In this document: piece by piece, positions 45,841 through 55,011 of the stretch | Position numbering within the stretch: the stretch's first letter is position 1 | Layout of the letters: every line of letters starts with the position of its first letter | Made by a program: the position numbers and the translations under genes | The notes under the pieces: model-generated | The model's input: the letters and a program-made list of their open reading frames with translations, nothing else | Database searches by the model: none | Told to the model about the DNA's origin: nothing | Origin: Streptomyces sp. MMG1121 | Lineage (GTDB): Bacteria > Actinomycetota > Actinomycetes > Streptomycetales > Streptomycetaceae | DNA: 64,000 nt | NCBI RefSeq assembly: GCF_001280015.1 | Contig: NZ_LGDV01000196.1 | Coordinates: forward strand, 12,657-76,656 | Reading direction: 5' to 3'

Positions 45841-48060
45841 TCACGCGCGTACCAGCTCCTTCTCCCCGTCGGGACCGACGCCGGCGCGCTCGGCCTCCGA
45901 GCGCAGGCCCTCGCCCTCGACGTCGACGTTCGGCAGCACGCGGTCGAGCCACTTGGGCAGCCACCAGGCCCGCTTGCCGAGCAGAGCGAGCACCGCCGGG
46001 ACGATCGCCATGCGGACGATGAACGCGTCGAAGAAGACGGCGATCGCGAGACCGAAGCCGATCATCTTGACCATCGACTCGGTGGAGCCGATGAAGCCGG
46101 AGAAGACGGCGATCATGATGACGGCGGCGGCGGTCACGACCCGCGCCCCGTGCCGGAAGCCCGTCACCACGGCCTGGGTCGGCTTCTCGCCGTGGACGAA
46201 CGCCTCCCGCATCCGGGTCACGAGGAAGACCTCGTAGTCCATCGCGAGGCCGAAGACGACGCCCACCATGAAGATCGGCATCATCGACATGACCGGTCCG
46301 GTCTCCTCGACGCCCATCAGGCCGGACAGCCAGCCCCACTGGAAGACCGCGACCACGGCGCCCAGGGCCGCCATCACACTGAGCAGGAAGCCCAGGGCCG
46401 CCTTCAGCGGGACGAGAACCGAGCGGAAGACCACGATCAGGAGGAGGAAGGCGAGGCCGACCACGAGCGCCAGATACGGCAGCAGCGCGTCGTTCAGCTT
46501 CTGCGAGACGTCGATGTTCATCGCCGTCGAGCCGGTGACCAGGAGCTTGGAGTCGGTCGCCTTGGCGATGTCCGCGCCCTTGTCACGGATGGTGTGGACC
46601 AGGTCCTCGGTCGTCTTGGAGGACGGCTTGGACCCGGGGACGACCGTGATGGTCGCGGTGTCGCCGGCCTTGTTGGCCACGGCCGGGGTGACCGTGACGA
46701 CGTCCTTCAGCCCCTTGATCTCGTCGCCGACCTTGTTGAAGGCCGCCTTGGGGTCATGGCTGTCCTTGGCGTCGACGACGACCATCAGCGGGCCGTTGAA
46801 GCCCGGTCCGAAGCCCTCGGAGAGCAGGTCGTAGGCGCGGCGCTGGGTGGTGGAGGTCGGCTGGGAGCCGTCGTCCGGAAGGCCGAGTTCGAGGGAGGCG
46901 GCCGGGACCGCCGCCGCGCCGAGGCCGATCACACCGAGCAGCAGCACCGCCACGGGCCGCCGTACGACGAAGCTCGCCCAGCGGGTGCCCATGTTGGGCC
47001 GGCCCGGCTTCTTGGGCGTACGGCCGCCGCCGAGCAGCTTGCTCTTCTGGCCGGCGGGCTTGATCTTGCGGCCCGCGAAGCCGAGCAGCGCCGGGATCAT
47101 CGTCAGGGCGATCAGGACGGCGATGGCGACCGTGCCCGCCGCCGCGACGCCCATCTTGGTCAGCATCGGGATGTTGACGACCGACAGGCCGACCAGGGCG
47201 ATGACCACGGTCAGGCCCGCGAAGACCACCGCCGAACCCGCCGTGCCGACGGCGCGTCCGGCCGCTTCCTCGCGCTCGCGGCCCTCGGCCAGTTCGGCGC
47301 GGTAGCGCGAGACGATGAAGAGGGCGTAGTCGATGCCGACGGCCAGGCCGATCATCGAGGCCAGGGTGGAGGTGGTGGAGCCCAGGTCCAGGGCGCTGGC
47401 GAGCGCGGTGATCGTGGAGACGCCGATGCCGACACCGACGATCGCGGTCAGCAGCGGGAATCCGGCCGCGAGCAGCGAGCCGAAGGTGATGACGAGGACG
47501 ACGGCGGCGATCGCGATGCCGATGACCTCGCTGGAGCCGGTCTCCGGGGTGGCGCTCAGCGCGTCACCGCCGATCTCGACGGTCAGCCCGGCGTCACGCG
47601 CGTGCTGCGCGGCCTGTTTCAGGGCGTCCTTGGAGGAGTCCTTCAGCTCCATGCCGGAGACCTTGTACTTCACCGAGGCGTAGGCGATCTGGCCGTTCTT
47701 GCTGACGGCGTGCCCGGCGTAGGGGTCGGCGACGGAGACGACCTCGGAGCCGGTGCCCAGCGCCTTGACGGTCTTCTCGACGGCCTGCTTGTTGAGGGTG
47801 TCCGTCATCTTCTCGCCGCTCGGCGCCTTGAAGACGACCCGCGCGGTGGCGCCGTCGGCGCTCATCCCGGGGAAGCGCTGTTCCAGCAGGTCGAAGGCCT
47901 TCTGCGCCTCGGTGCCGGGGATGGAGAAGGACGTGTTGCCGGCGGGCGGTGCGGAGGCCGCACCCACCCCGGCGAGGGTCAGCAGCGCCACCCAAATGAG
48001 GGCGACGAAGTGCCGTCGCCGGAAGGCGAGACGGCCGATTCTGTACAGAAACGTGGCCAC
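45841..48060 (-). CDS. MMPL/RND-family exporter
   Basis: A 739-residue proton-driven transporter with about 12 spans in two repeats, each after a large extracytoplasmic loop. The repeated family motif is visible twice: LAVGIDYALFIVSRYR and LAMDYEVFLVTRMRE. Relatives in Streptomyces (ActII-3 like) export antibiotics or lipids. It lies 164 nt downstream of a TetR gene in the same direction, and that TetR has a clear operator, so expression is probably inducible. Substrate unknown. Confidence 0.93.
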   Translation of the reverse strand: MATFLYRIGRLAFRRRHFVALIWVALLTLAGVGAASAPPAGNTSFSIPGTEAQKAFDLLEQRFPGMSADGATARVVFKAPSGEKMTDTLNKQAVEKTVKALGTGSEVVSVADPYAGHAVSKNGQIAYASVKYKVSGMELKDSSKDALKQAAQHARDAGLTVEIGGDALSATPETGSSEVIGIAIAAVVLVITFGSLLAAGFPLLTAIVGVGIGVSTITALASALDLGSTTSTLASMIGLAVGIDYALFIVSRYRAELAEGREREEAAGRAVGTAGSAVVFAGLTVVIALVGLSVVNIPMLTKMGVAAAGTVAIAVLIALTMIPALLGFAGRKIKPAGQKSKLLGGGRTPKKPGRPNMGTRWASFVVRRPVAVLLLGVIGLGAAAVPAASLELGLPDDGSQPTSTTQRRAYDLLSEGFGPGFNGPLMVVVDAKDSHDPKAAFNKVGDEIKGLKDVVTVTPAVANKAGDTATITVVPGSKPSSKTTEDLVHTIRDKGADIAKATDSKLLVTGSTAMNIDVSQKLNDALLPYLALVVGLAFLLLIVVFRSVLVPLKAALGFLLSVMAALGAVVAVFQWGWLSGLMGVEETGPVMSMMPIFMVGVVFGLAMDYEVFLVTRMREAFVHGEKPTQAVVTGFRHGARVVTAAAVIMIAVFSGFIGSTESMVKMIGFGLAIAVFFDAFIVRMAIVPAVLALLGKRAWWLPKWLDRVLPNVDVEGEGLRSEAERAGVGPDGEKELVRA

Positions 48061-48224
48061 GGAGGCGTACTCCCGGTCAGGTCGTGGGGTGGATCTGGGC
48101 AGGGGCGTTCAGCCCGACGACGTGAGCGGTGACGTCAGGTGGTGGGCTTGCTGGGGAGAGGGATCGGCCGGCGTTCCGGCCAGGGTTTCGGCCGGGGGTC
48201 CGACCGGCGTTCCCAGTCGGGGTT

Positions 48225-48833
48225 TCAGCTGGTGGAGATGCCGAGGGCGGGGAGGACCACGGCGTCGATGTACGACATGAGGAAGGCCTGCGTCGGCGGC
48301 AGCTCGTCGATCATCGTCCGGGCCGCGAAGCCACCGAGCATCATGTGCATCATGAACTCGATCGCCGGGTTGTCCGCCCGGACCTCGCCCCGGTCGATCG
48401 CCCGCTGCACCACGCGGCGGAACGACGCCATCTCCGGCTCGATCAGATGATCCCGGAACGCCCGCAGGAGATCCGGGTTGCTGTGCACCGCCATGGCCAG
48501 ACCCCGCATCAGGGCGGAGTTCTGCTCCATCTCGCAGTCGTCCGAACGCATGGTGAGAGCGCGCAGATCGCCCTTGAGCGACCCGGTGTCGATCTCGTCG
48601 AGGCCCATGCCGCCTGGCTTGTTGTGCCGCACCGCCTTCGCCACCAGCTCGGCCTTGCCGCCCCACTGGCGGTAGAGCGTCGCCTTGCTGGACTTGGTGC
48701 GGGCGGCCACGGCGTCCATGGTGAGGGCGTCGTAGCCGACCTCCCGGAGCAGATCGAGCACGGCCTCGTACAGCTCGGCCTCGCGCTCGGGCGTGATCCG
48801 ACTGCGACGCGCCGTTGCGACGACCTCGGTCAT
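48225..48833 (-). CDS. TetR-family repressor upstream of the MMPL exporter
   Basis: A 202-residue regulator. The helix-turn-helix is LTMDAVAARTKSSKATLYRQWGGKAELV (about residues 32-60). The C-terminal half is the ligand and dimer domain and includes MMHMMLGGFAARTMIDE. ATG 48833 is preceded by GGAAGGTG; the frame runs to 48935, but that passes through the operator. It probably represses itself and the exporter. Confidence 0.9.
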   Translation of the reverse strand: MTEVVATARRSRITPEREAELYEAVLDLLREVGYDALTMDAVAARTKSSKATLYRQWGGKAELVAKAVRHNKPGGMGLDEIDTGSLKGDLRALTMRSDDCEMEQNSALMRGLAMAVHSNPDLLRAFRDHLIEPEMASFRRVVQRAIDRGEVRADNPAIEFMMHMMLGGFAARTMIDELPPTQAFLMSYIDAVVLPALGISTS

Positions 48834-48896
48834 GCCATTCACCTTCCCGCTCCGGATCCTCCTGTGTTGCGTACCACCATGAAGATACCCTGAGAG

Positions 48897-48922
48897 CGTA
48901 CGAAACGAAACCGTTTCGTACG
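48897..48922. promoter_or_regulatory. TetR operator, perfect inverted repeat
   Basis: CGTACGAAACG (48897-48907) and CGTTTCGTACG (48912-48922) are exact reverse complements with a 4-nt AAAC spacer. It lies about 65 nt upstream of the TetR start, where its promoter should be. Confidence 0.75.
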
Positions 48923-48999
48923 TGGGTTGGGTCACGGTTGTTGGGTTTCGATAAGCCGGTTCCTGGCGCAGGGCTTCGGCGGGCGGTGCCGGGTACCCG

Positions 49000-49155
49000 G
49001 TGCCGGGCGCAGACGGGCCGCCCGTGCCGGGTGCCGGGCGCAGACGGACGGGCCGGTGTCCGGTGCCAGGCGCAGACGGGCGGCCGGTGTCCTGTGCCGG
49101 GCGTCGACGAACCGTCGGTGTCCGATGCCGGGCGAAGGCGAGCCGCTGGTGTCCG
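49000..49155. repeat. 31-bp tandem minisatellite, five units
   Basis: Five adjoining units begin at 49000, 49031, 49063, 49094 and 49125; the second is 32 bp. The consensus starts GTGCCGGGCGCAGACGG and ends in a GGTGTCCG-like block. Partial units flank both sides (about 48984 and 49156). Units drift in sequence and have no spacers. The array fills most of the 422-nt gap between the TetR gene and the tricorn gene; no gene is evident in it. Confidence 0.75.
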
Positions 49156-49255
49156 GTGTCCGGCTCGGAAAACCCGGCCGCACGAGTCCCTACCCAACGG
49201 GTCGCTCACGTGTTCACAAGTTGCTGGTGCCGTTCGCCCGGAAAAGCATGGGTAG

Positions 49256-52200
49256 GTGAGCTATCTGCGCCTTCCCCACCTCAGCGGCGACCTGCTGTGC
49301 TTCGTGGCCGAGGACGACCTCTGGCTGGCCCCCCTCGACACGCCGGGCCGTGCCTGGCGCCTCACGGCGGACCGCACCAAGGCCGGTCACCCGCGCTTCT
49401 CGCCCGACGGCCACCACATCGCCTACACGACCTGGCGCAGTCTCGTCCCCGAGATCCACCTGGTCGGCGTCGACGGCGGTCCCGCGCGGCAACTGACGTA
49501 CTGGGGCAGCGCCGACACACAGGTCTGCGGCTGGACGCCGGAGGACGACATCCTGGCGGTGGCCTCCCACGGCCAGCCCTTCTCCTACTTCACCTGGGCC
49601 TACAAGGTCCCCACCGACGGCGACCCCGGCGGACGCCTGCCCTGGGGCCCGGTCGCCGACATCCAGGTCGCCGACGTCGCCGGCGAGCACAAGACCCTCC
49701 TGCTCACCGGCACCCCGCCGCACGAACCGGCCTCCTGGAAGCGCTACCGCGGCGGCGCCATGGGCCGCCTCTGGCTGCACGGGCAGCAACTCGTGCCGGA
49801 CATCGGCGGCCATCTGGCCTCACCCATGTTCGTCGCCGGCCGGATCGCCTTCCTCTCCGACCACGAGGGCGTCGGCAACCTCTACTCCTGCGCCCATGAC
49901 GGCACCGACCTGCGCCGGCACACCGACCACGACGCCTTCTACGCCCGGCACGCCTCCAGTGACGGCACCCGGGTGGTCTACCAGTGCGCGGGCGACCTGT
50001 GGCTCGTGGACGACTTCTCCCCGGGCGGCATGCCGCGCAAGCTCGACGTCCGGCTCGCCGGGCCGGCGACCGGGCGCCGCCGGTACCAGGTGCCGGCCGC
50101 GCAGAACGTCGACGGCATCGCCGTGGACGAGACCGGCCGGGCCAGCGCCGTCGTCGTACGCGGCAGCCTGTACTGGCTCACCCACCGCGACGGCCCGGCC
50201 CGCACGATCGCCGACACGCCCGGTGTCCGGGTACGGCTGCCGGAGATGCTGGGCACGACCGGGCAGGTCGCGTACGTCACCGACGCCGAGGGCGAGGACG
50301 CCGTCGAGGTCGCCCAGCTGCCCCGCGCGACCGGCGACCGCGCACGGCGCCGGCTCGCCTCCGGCGCACTGGGCCGGGTGCTGGAGATGATCTCCGATCC
50401 GGAGGGTGAACGACTGGCGGTCGCCTCGCACGACGGACGACTGCTGCTGATCGACACCGGGGAGGGGGAGGGAGGGGAGGGAGAGGAAACGGGCGCGGAC
50501 GTCACGGGGGCCGTCGCCGGGGGAACCGAGCAACCTGGAGGGTCTGGGGGGCCTGAGGGGTCTGGGGGGCCTGAGGGGTCCGAGGAGGCTGAGGGGTCCG
50601 AGACATCGGGAGACACGGCCGGCCGGGTCACCGAGCTGATCCGTTCCATCAACGGCCCCGTCCGCGACCTCGCCTTCTCCCCCGACGGCTCCTGGCTCGC
50701 CTGGTCCCACCCGGGCATCGGCCGCTCCCTGCGCCAGGTCAAGCTGGCCCGCATCAAGGACCGGCTGATCGTGGACGTGACCAACGGCCGTTTCGAGGAC
50801 GAGAACCCCGTCTTCACCCGCGACGGCCGCTATCTCGCCTTCCTCTCCTGGCGCGGTTTCGACCCGGTGTACGACGTCCACACCGGCGACCTGTCCTTCC
50901 CGCTCGGCTGCCGCCCCTACCTCGTCCCGCTGAACTCGGCCACCCCCTCCCCCTTCGCTCTGAACCCCGAGGGCCGCCCGGCCGCCGGTGGGCTCGACCC
51001 GGTCGAGGACGAGGAGACGGGCGAGGCCGGCACGGTGACCGTGGAGGTGGAGGGCCTGGAGAACAGGGTCACACCGTTCCCCGTCATCGCCTCCAAGTAC
51101 TCCGCCTTGACCCCGGTCGCGGGCGGCGGCCTGGTCTGGCTGCGCTGGCCGATCTCCGGCGCGCTCGGCGAGACCTTCGTCAACCCGGCCGACACCAGCG
51201 GCCGCCCGACCCTGGAGTACTTCAACATCACCAAGGCGAAGAAGTCCGAACTCGTCGACCACCTGGACTGGTTCGCGGTGAGCGGCGACGCCACCCGGCT
51301 GGTCGTCGTGGACGAGGGCGACCTGCGCGCGGTGCCCTCCACGGAGTCCGGCGACGCGGACACGACCGTCTGGATCGACCTGCGCCGCATCCTGCACGAG
51401 GTCGACCCGCCCGCCGAGTGGCGCCAGGCCTACGACGAGGCGGGGCGCATCATCCGCGGCTACTTCTGGGACCCGGGCATGTGCGGCATCGACTGGGACG
51501 CGGTGCTCGACCAGTATCGCCCGCTGGTCGAACGGGTCGCCTCCCCCGACGAGTTCGCGGATCTCCTGAGGGAGGTCCTCGGCGAACTGGGCACCTCGCA
51601 CGCGTACGTCACCGCCGCCCGCCGCAACGAGGGCCCGCCCCACTACCAGCGCCGCCAGGGCCTCCTCGGCGCCAACTTCGTGCGCCGGAACGGCGGCTGG
51701 ACCCTCAAGCGCATCCTGCCCGGCGACTCCTCCGACTCCCGGGCCCGCTCGCCGCTGGCCGGCACGGGCATCCGCGACGGCGCCGTGCTGACCCATGTCG
51801 ACGGCCGCCCCGTCGACCCGGTGACCGGCCCGTTCCCTCTGCTCGCGGGCTCCGGCGGTACGACGGTGGAGCTGACCTTCACCCCGGCGGAGGGGGCGAC
51901 GGACCGGGCCCGGCGGGTCGCGATCGTCCCCCTCGTCGACGACCGACCGCTGCGCTACCAGGACTGGGTCGCCAAACGCCGTGAGGTCGTACGGGAGTTG
52001 AGCGGCGGCAAGTGCGGTTATCTACACATCCCCGACATGGGCGGCTCCGGCTGGGCCCAGTTCAACCGTGACCTGCGCATGGAGGTGTCCCGGCCCGCGC
52101 TGATCGTGGACGTGCGCGGCAACGCGGGCGGGCACATCAGCGAACTCGTCATCGAGAAGCTGACCCGCACGATCCTGGGCTGGGACCTGACGAGGGACGC

Positions 52201-52642
52201 GCAACCGGTGTCGTACACCTCGAACGCCCCACGCGGCCCGGTGGTCGCCCTGGCCGACGAGGCCACCTCCTCCGACGGCGACATGATCACCGCCGCGTTC
52301 AAGCTGCTCCGGCTGGGCCCGGTCGTCGGCCAGCGCACCTGGGGCGGCGTGGTCGGCATGACCGGCCGGCACCGCCTGGGCGACGGCACGGTCATCACGG
52401 TCCCGATGAACGCCGCCTGGTTCGACGCCTACGGCTGGTCCGTGGAGAACCACGGCGTCTCCCCCGACCTGGAGATCATGCGCACCCCCCTGGACTGGGC
52501 CGAGGGCCGCCATGCCCAGATGGACGACGCGATCCAACTGGCCCTGGACCTCCTGGCCTCCACGCCCGCCGCCATCCCCCCGGACTACAGCGACGTCCCG
52601 AACCACTCCCGCCCGAAGCTACCGCCGAGGCCCCACGACTAG
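49256..52642 (+). CDS. Tricorn protease homologue (S41 family)
   Basis: A 1128-residue cytosolic peptidase that degrades peptides downstream of the proteasome. N-terminal beta-propellers carry SPDGHHIAYTTWRS and SPDGSWLAWSHP repeats (about 1-700). The C1 domain has TSHAYV with the catalytic His, a PDZ domain follows (about 800-890), and C2 has DVRGNAGGHISE and the serine loop DEATSSDGDMI, with ENHGVSPD near the end. A Gly/Glu insert at about 402-460 interrupts the propeller. GTG 49256 is the start; no ribosome site is seen. Confidence 0.94.
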   Translation: MSYLRLPHLSGDLLCFVAEDDLWLAPLDTPGRAWRLTADRTKAGHPRFSPDGHHIAYTTWRSLVPEIHLVGVDGGPARQLTYWGSADTQVCGWTPEDDILAVASHGQPFSYFTWAYKVPTDGDPGGRLPWGPVADIQVADVAGEHKTLLLTGTPPHEPASWKRYRGGAMGRLWLHGQQLVPDIGGHLASPMFVAGRIAFLSDHEGVGNLYSCAHDGTDLRRHTDHDAFYARHASSDGTRVVYQCAGDLWLVDDFSPGGMPRKLDVRLAGPATGRRRYQVPAAQNVDGIAVDETGRASAVVVRGSLYWLTHRDGPARTIADTPGVRVRLPEMLGTTGQVAYVTDAEGEDAVEVAQLPRATGDRARRRLASGALGRVLEMISDPEGERLAVASHDGRLLLIDTGEGEGGEGEETGADVTGAVAGGTEQPGGSGGPEGSGGPEGSEEAEGSETSGDTAGRVTELIRSINGPVRDLAFSPDGSWLAWSHPGIGRSLRQVKLARIKDRLIVDVTNGRFEDENPVFTRDGRYLAFLSWRGFDPVYDVHTGDLSFPLGCRPYLVPLNSATPSPFALNPEGRPAAGGLDPVEDEETGEAGTVTVEVEGLENRVTPFPVIASKYSALTPVAGGGLVWLRWPISGALGETFVNPADTSGRPTLEYFNITKAKKSELVDHLDWFAVSGDATRLVVVDEGDLRAVPSTESGDADTTVWIDLRRILHEVDPPAEWRQAYDEAGRIIRGYFWDPGMCGIDWDAVLDQYRPLVERVASPDEFADLLREVLGELGTSHAYVTAARRNEGPPHYQRRQGLLGANFVRRNGGWTLKRILPGDSSDSRARSPLAGTGIRDGAVLTHVDGRPVDPVTGPFPLLAGSGGTTVELTFTPAEGATDRARRVAIVPLVDDRPLRYQDWVAKRREVVRELSGGKCGYLHIPDMGGSGWAQFNRDLRMEVSRPALIVDVRGNAGGHISELVIEKLTRTILGWDLTRDAQPVSYTSNAPRGPVVALADEATSSDGDMITAAFKLLRLGPVVGQRTWGGVVGMTGRHRLGDGTVITVPMNAAWFDAYGWSVENHGVSPDLEIMRTPLDWAEGRHAQMDDAIQLALDLLASTPAAIPPDYSDVPNHSRPKLPPRPHD
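50543..50596 (+). repeat. 18-bp in-frame tandem repeat within the tricorn gene
   Basis: TCTGGGGGGCCTGAGGGG occurs twice exactly (50543-50560 and 50561-50578), followed by a degenerate third copy (50579-50596). It encodes a Gly-Pro-Glu-Gly-Ser linker in a disordered propeller insert. Copy number changes would keep the frame. Confidence 0.7.
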
Positions 52643-52687
52643 GGGACGCGTGTCAAAGGGGACCGTGGGGGACGCGTGTCAAAGGGG
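52642..52687 (+). repeat. 20-bp direct repeat after the tricorn gene
   Basis: GGGGACGCGTGTCAAAGGGG occurs at 52642-52661 and 52668-52687, a period of 26. The first copy overlaps the last base of the tricorn stop. A weak hairpin (CACCCTCCG/CGAAGGGTG, about 52739-52761) follows before the convergent small gene. Confidence 0.6.
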
Positions 52688-52796
52688 CGCCGGCGCGTAT
52701 CGGAGCACACCGCAGCCACCCCCGAACAAACGCAGGACACCCTCCGCATACGAAGGGTGCCCCACGCGTCAACCCGGCCGAAGCCGAGCGCAGCGG

Positions 52797-53039
52797 CTAC
52801 GCGTCGTAGTCCCGATCGAACCGGTCTTCCATCTCCCGGTCCGAGTCCTCGATGTCACGCATGTTCTCGTGCTGGCTGCCCCGCCCGGGCTGCGGCGGCT
52901 GCGACTTCGACTGCTGCCCCTGCCGGCCCTGCGGCTGCTGACCGCGCCGGCCGGTCTTCTCGTGGCCTTGGCCGAGCTTGTCCTTGGCCTGCTGCTGCAT
53001 CTCGCCGGCCTTGTGCTGGGACTGGTCCTTCATACCCAT
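52797..53039 (-). CDS. Small hydrophilic stress-type protein
   Basis: An 80-residue, highly charged and Gln-rich protein with no hydrophobic core. The N-terminal KAGEMQQQAKDKLGQGHEK looks like a CsbD-like helix; the rest is Gln/Gly/Pro-rich and ends in an acidic RDIEDSDREMEDRFDRD tail. AGGAG lies about 9 nt before ATG 53039. Probably intrinsically disordered and stress-related, by analogy only. Confidence 0.7.
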   Translation of the reverse strand: MGMKDQSQHKAGEMQQQAKDKLGQGHEKTGRRGQQPQGRQGQQSKSQPPQPGRGSQHENMRDIEDSDREMEDRFDRDYDA

Positions 53040-53131
53040 GTGGGTTCACTCCTGTGGTGAGTGAGAGGGGGGATCGGCCCTCGGTGGGGCCTCGACCAGA
53101 TTCACACGGAGGACCACGGAACGCATGTGGA

Positions 53132-54016
53132 TCAGTTACGGTGCGTAGTCCGCGCCGCTTCGTCGGCTGCCCCGCCCGCGCCGACGAGTCCGGAGTTCAT
53201 CCCCTGCAAACGGGGTCCGAACCGCTTCATCTCGCGCTGCCCGACCGTCCCTATGAGCGCCGGCAGATAGCCGCGCACGCCCTGCATGCCGCGCAGCCAC
53301 CACTGTCCGTACACGTGCGCCGAGCGGCGCTCGATCCCGGCCACGATCCGGTCCACGGCGGGGCCCAGCGGGTACGTCTTGTTCGACGGCCACGGCAGCC
53401 GCTGCCGCAACTCCCGCATGACGTCGTCCTGGTCGGCGCCGCGCACCATGTCGGTGTCGGTCCACGACAGGTAGCCCACGCCGACGCGCACGCCCTGGTG
53501 GCCGACCTCGGCGCGCAGACTGTGCGCGTACGCCTCCACGCCCGACTTGGAGGCGCAGTACGCCGTCATCATCGGCGCGGGGGCGATCGCGGCGAGGGAG
53601 GCTATCTGGAGCAGATAGCCCCGGCTCTCGACCAGCACCGGCAAGAACGCCCGCGCGGTCACCGCCGAACCGATCAGGTTCACCTCGATCACCCGCCGCC
53701 AGGCCTGCGGATCGGAGTCGACGAACGGACCGCCCGTCGCCACACCGGCGTTGGCGACCACGATGTCCACCTTCCCGAACCGTTCCTTCACCTCCCGCGC
53801 GACCCGGCTCATCGCCTCGTGGTCGGTGACGTCGGCGTACCAGTACGCGCTGTCACTGTGCAGCCGCCCGGAGACCTCCTTGAGCGCCTCCTCCTCCAGT
53901 CCGACCAGCGCGACCTTCGCACCGCGCGCCGAGAGCTTGCGCGCCAGCAGCTCACCGACGCCGCGCGCCGCCCCGGTGACGACCGCGACCTGTCCTTCGA
54001 GGCTGAACCTGCTCAT
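53132..54016 (-). CDS. Short-chain dehydrogenase/reductase, third gene of BVMO operon
   Basis: A 294-residue SDR. The cofactor loop is VVTGAARGVGE, NAGVATGG follows, and the active site is IASLAAI with YCASK. The C-terminal extension after residue 250 is basic. Its start overlaps the hydrolase stop by 4 nt. In the operon it could oxidise an alcohol released by the hydrolase or supply a ketone to the monooxygenase. It resembles the SDR in the mycobacterial mymA operon by context only. Confidence 0.9.
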   Translation of the reverse strand: MSRFSLEGQVAVVTGAARGVGELLARKLSARGAKVALVGLEEEALKEVSGRLHSDSAYWYADVTDHEAMSRVAREVKERFGKVDIVVANAGVATGGPFVDSDPQAWRRVIEVNLIGSAVTARAFLPVLVESRGYLLQIASLAAIAPAPMMTAYCASKSGVEAYAHSLRAEVGHQGVRVGVGYLSWTDTDMVRGADQDDVMRELRQRLPWPSNKTYPLGPAVDRIVAGIERRSAHVYGQWWLRGMQGVRGYLPALIGTVGQREMKRFGPRLQGMNSGLVGAGGAADEAARTTHRN

Positions 54017-55011
54017 GCGCCCTCCTTGATCTGCGCCGGGGTGGAACGGCGTTCGGTGCCGTCAGGGGCACCGGGTGTGTCGGGTGTGTCGGGTGTGCCG
54101 GTGGCGTCCCCCGTGACGTACGTGGTGACGAGTTCCCGGATTCTGCCGGTCACCAGGTCGGGAGCCTCGATCGGGCTCATGTGCCCGACGCCGGTCAACT
54201 CGGTGAGACCGACGCAGTGCGGCAGCGCGGCAACCAGCGCGCGGGCGTGCACAGGGGGCGTGAGCCGGTCGGACGCGCCGTGCAACACCGCGGTGGGCGC
54301 GTGCAACTCCCGTACGCCGTGGTCGAGATCGAGCGCCGCGAGCACGCCGGCCCAGGCGTGGCGTACGGTGCGCGGACAGGCGTGCACGATCCGCGCGCAC
54401 GCCTCCACCATGTGCGGCGCGGAACCGGCGCCCATGGTCGCGTACTTGAGGATGCTCTTCGCGACCGGCGTGACCGGTCCGAGAGGAGCGCGCGAACCAA
54501 GAACGCGCCCGGTGATCCAGGTGCGCAGGCGCCCGGCGCGCATCGGCATCACGCGCGCCTCAGCGACCAGCCGCGAACTGCCTGTGCTGCACAGCAGGAC
54601 GGCGGCGGCGTGTTCCCGGAAGAGGGGGCGCGTGGAGGCGGCCATGATCGTCATGCCACCCATGGAGTGCCCGACGATCAGAGCCTTCTCCCCGCGCGCA
54701 AGGGTCTGCGCGAGCACCGCTTCGAGATCGTCCGCGAGCGCGTGAGTAGTGCACGCGGGGCTTGCGGGACTGCCCCCGTGCCCCCTCTGGTCGTACGCGA
54801 TCACCCGGTGATCGGTCGCCAGGTCCCGTATCTGCGCCGCCCAGAAGGCGGTCGAGCAGGTCCAGCCGTGGGAGAGAACAACGGGGGGCGCTTTCTCGGG
54901 CCCGTGCACCTCGACGTGCAGTCGCGCGCCGTCGGCGGAGACGACGGTGAGTTCATGGGAGGGAGCGGGCGGGGCGTAGCGGCCGTCGGCGACGGGGGCG
55001 GGCCGGCTCAT
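54013..55011 (-). CDS. Alpha/beta hydrolase, second gene of BVMO operon
   Basis: A 332-residue esterase/lipase-like protein. The oxyanion motif is VVLSHGWTCS, the nucleophile elbow is GHSMGG, the acid is in LHGASDRLTPP and the His is in TGVGHMSPIE. The tail has a repeated TPDTPD element coded by 9-bp repeats (about 54070-54100). Start and stop both overlap neighbours by 4 nt (ATGA). It is expected to cleave the ester or lactone made by the monooxygenase. Confidence 0.9.
   Translation of the reverse strand: MSRPAPVADGRYAPPAPSHELTVVSADGARLHVEVHGPEKAPPVVLSHGWTCSTAFWAAQIRDLATDHRVIAYDQRGHGGSPASPACTTHALADDLEAVLAQTLARGEKALIVGHSMGGMTIMAASTRPLFREHAAAVLLCSTGSSRLVAEARVMPMRAGRLRTWITGRVLGSRAPLGPVTPVAKSILKYATMGAGSAPHMVEACARIVHACPRTVRHAWAGVLAALDLDHGVRELHAPTAVLHGASDRLTPPVHARALVAALPHCVGLTELTGVGHMSPIEAPDLVTGRIRELVTTYVTGDATGTPDTPDTPGAPDGTERRSTPAQIKEGA

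Noticed and set aside
46150..48132. A 660-codon plus-strand frame opposite the MMPL gene
   Set aside because: Low-complexity Asp/Gly/Arg/His composition and no motif; the minus strand has the paired MMPL motifs.
49000..49155. 31-bp units considered as a CRISPR array
   Set aside because: Units adjoin with no unique spacers, they drift strongly, and no cas genes are present.
49820..51796. A 658-codon minus-strand frame inside the tricorn gene
   Set aside because: Shadow of the tricorn gene; Val/Gly/Asp-rich with no domain.
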